Assembly (NCBI GenBank): GCA_903845115.1 | Contig: CAIMWE010000121.1 | Location: 1 to 50,571, forward strand | Reading direction: 5' to 3' | DNA: 50,571 nt | Origin: an uncultured Acidobacteriota bacterium | Lineage (GTDB): Bacteria; Acidobacteriota; Thermoanaerobaculia; UBA5066 | In this document: positions 49,379-50,571 of the stretch, piece after piece | Layout: each line of letters begins with the position of its first letter | Position numbering within the stretch: position 1 is the stretch's first letter | Notes under the pieces: generated by a model | What the model was told of the DNA's origin: nothing | What the model saw: only the letters and a program-made list of their open reading frames with translations | Databases searched by the model: none | Made by a program: the position numbers and the translations under genes

Positions 49379-50571
49379 CTGCTCTCCACACCGCGGAACC
49401 TCCTCTCCTTCTCCCGCGTCGTCCTGGCGCGGGCATTCCGGGGGTTTCACGACGCGCGGGGCTTCGACCTGGCGTCCAGCCTCGCCTTCTCGTCGCTCAT
49501 CTCGTTCGTCCCGCTCAGTGCTCTGGTCACCATCCTCACCTCCACCCTCTTCGGCGACTCGGGGACCGGCTTCTTCAGGATCATCCGGGTCTTCGTGCCG
49601 GGGGCGAGCCGGGAGCTGGTGAACAGCATCCGGCTCCTCACCGAGAGGGCGCACGGCGCCTCCTCCGTCATCTCGATCCTCTTCCTCGTCTCGTCGGTCC
49701 AGATGTTCTTCGTCGCCGAGGGAGCCGTGAACGCCGTCTGGGGGACAACGAAGGGCCGCTCCGTCCTGCGCCGCATCGGGCTCGCCCTCGTCGTCATCAT
49801 CCTGGGGCCCGTCGGCGCCGGCGTAATCATGTCGATCCTCCTCGAGACCGGCGCGGCGGTCTCCGAGGTGCGCTTCCGGGGAGCGTTCATCGCCGCCGCC
49901 GTCCTCGCCCTTCTCTACCGCTACGTCCCCAGGAGCCACGTCCGGTGGGGCCCCGCCTTCGTGGCGGGCTCCTTCGCGGGGACCGGGATCGTCCTCCTCC
50001 GGTACGCCTTCGCCCAGAGCGTCGGCGCCCTCCAGAACGTCAACAAGGTCTACGGGTCGATCTCCTTCGCGGTCATCTTCGTCCTCGCGGTCGGCTTCGC
50101 GTGGGCCCTCGTCCTCTTCGGCGTCGCCCTGGAGCACGCGGTCCAGTTCCGCAAGGAGCTCCTCGCCCACGACGAGCCCGAGCAGGCGGCGACGGGCCGC
50201 GACGTCCACGACGACGCCGTCGCCCTCCTGCTCCGGCTGACCGACGCGTGGCTCCGGGACGAGAATGCCGCGGTCTCCCTCGACGACCTGGTGGCCGCGG
50301 CCGGCCTCCCCGAGCCCGAGACGAAGGCCCGCCTGAAGAAGCTCTGCTCCGCCGAGCTGGCGCTCCAGGCGACCGACTCCACCTGGCGGCTGGCGCGGCC
50401 CCCCGAGGAGATCTCCCTCTACGCCGCCGCCCGCGCCTTCGGCGGGGCCCTCGCCCGGCCCGTCCCGGCGGGCGGCGACGAGACCTCGACCACCCTCCGC
50501 CGCCTCTACCGGCAGGTGGCGCTGGAGGAACGGTCGGTCCTGCAGGGGATCAGCCTCCGGGACCTCCACCA
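49379..50571 (+). CDS. YihY/BrkB-family membrane protein, apparent CTG start (3' end outside window)
   Basis: About 397 residues visible, still open at the right edge. Six membrane segments occupy about 35-265, with F-D-L-A-S-S-L-A-F-S-S-L-I-S-F-V-P-L typical of the first helix in the YihY/UPF0761 family, and a cytoplasmic tail follows (winged-helix-like E-N-A-A-V-S-L-D-D-L-V-A-A-A-G-L). No ATG, GTG or TTG lies before the conserved first helix. CTG at 49379 is preceded by GAGG with 7-nt spacing; CTG at 49373 overlapping the previous stop is an alternative. Function of the family is unknown. Confidence 0.8.
   Translation, partial: MLSTPRNLLSFSRVVLARAFRGFHDARGFDLASSLAFSSLISFVPLSALVTILTSTLFGDSGTGFFRIIRVFVPGASRELVNSIRLLTERAHGASSVISILFLVSSVQMFFVAEGAVNAVWGTTKGRSVLRRIGLALVVIILGPVGAGVIMSILLETGAAVSEVRFRGAFIAAAVLALLYRYVPRSHVRWGPAFVAGSFAGTGIVLLRYAFAQSVGALQNVNKVYGSISFAVIFVLAVGFAWALVLFGVALEHAVQFRKELLAHDEPEQAATGRDVHDDAVALLLRLTDAWLRDENAAVSLDDLVAAAGLPEPETKARLKKLCSAELALQATDSTWRLARPPEEISLYAAARAFGGALARPVPAGGDETSTTLRRLYRQVALEERSVLQGISLRDLH

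Overview
The window is about 50.6 kb of very GC-rich bacterial DNA (near 70% G+C by eye) with dense, tightly overlapping genes on both strands and no rRNA, tRNA, CRISPR array, phage or insertion sequence that I can recognise. Ser/Thr kinase with PEGA domains, FHA protein, prolyl oligopeptidase, split glycine dehydrogenase, a FadL-type porin paired with a secreted GDSL lipase, and an outer-membrane TolC/RND pump all point to a Gram-negative, GC-rich environmental lineage. Acidobacteriota (Thermoanaerobaculia-like) or a related deltaproteobacterial-type group is my best guess, but that is an inference from gene content only.

Layout. 1-2014 (-): prolyl oligopeptidase, cut by the window edge. 2051-5724 (+): lysC-thrB-thrC. 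5903-8329 (-): small orphan, zinc-ribbon/FHA protein, cysteine desulfurase. 8473-9075 (+): Maf pyrophosphatase. 9097-10224 (-): degenerate GGDEF protein and cobalamin adenosyltransferase. 10277-11092 (+): PHP histidinol-phosphatase. 11093-11570: a 478-bp gene-free stretch full of inverted repeats. 11571-15835 (-): DksA-like protein, a degenerate sigma54-type AAA+ regulator, and the classic rplU-rpmA-obgE-nadD-rsfS operon. 15926-17840 (-): sixA-lemA-TPM. 17998-19549 (+): 2-Cys peroxiredoxin and thioredoxin reductase. 19553-22063 (-): exported orphan, HD-GYP remnant, M23 peptidase, EF-P. 22245-25042 (-): GDSL lipase and FadL. 25212-29641 (-): gcvT-gcvH-gcvPA-gcvPB. 29742-31076 (-): ferredoxin-type 4Fe-4S protein, divergent from a TIP30-like reductase. 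31942-39656 (+): the RND efflux cluster described below. 39746-43721 (+): glcDEF. 43696-47885 (-): DUF883 protein, small membrane protein, selD, small orphan, PEGA kinase. 47988-50571 (+): MBL/beta-CASP hydrolase and a YihY/BrkB membrane protein cut by the edge.

The most interesting result is selenocysteine use. The selD gene (47267 to 46158, minus) is only complete if an in-frame TGA at codon 20 is read as selenocysteine in the catalytic loop G-U-A-C-K. Inside the RND efflux cluster, a 69-codon gene (38721-38930) likewise reads through a TGA at codon 31. Both TGAs are followed by the same kind of hairpin: a 9-bp stem with a GGC triloop starting 18 or 19 nt after the TGA, the geometry of a bacterial SECIS element. 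This gives a candidate small membrane selenoprotein between an ArsR-family regulator and an FmdB zinc ribbon.

The cluster around it (TolC, membrane-fusion protein, RND pump, DUF2892, PII-like PG0541 protein, ArsR, selenoprotein, FmdB, DUF302) is joined largely by stop/start overlaps. It has two promoters, before tolC and before arsR, that share a CATATRGTTA element overlapping their -10 regions, which suggests an ArsR-autoregulated, possibly thiol- or redox-responsive export system. Secondary points of interest are two apparent CTG start codons, an EF-P without the usual lysine, an AAA+ regulator without its Walker B glutamate, and a 45-nt palindrome that supplies the stop codon of a DksA-like gene.
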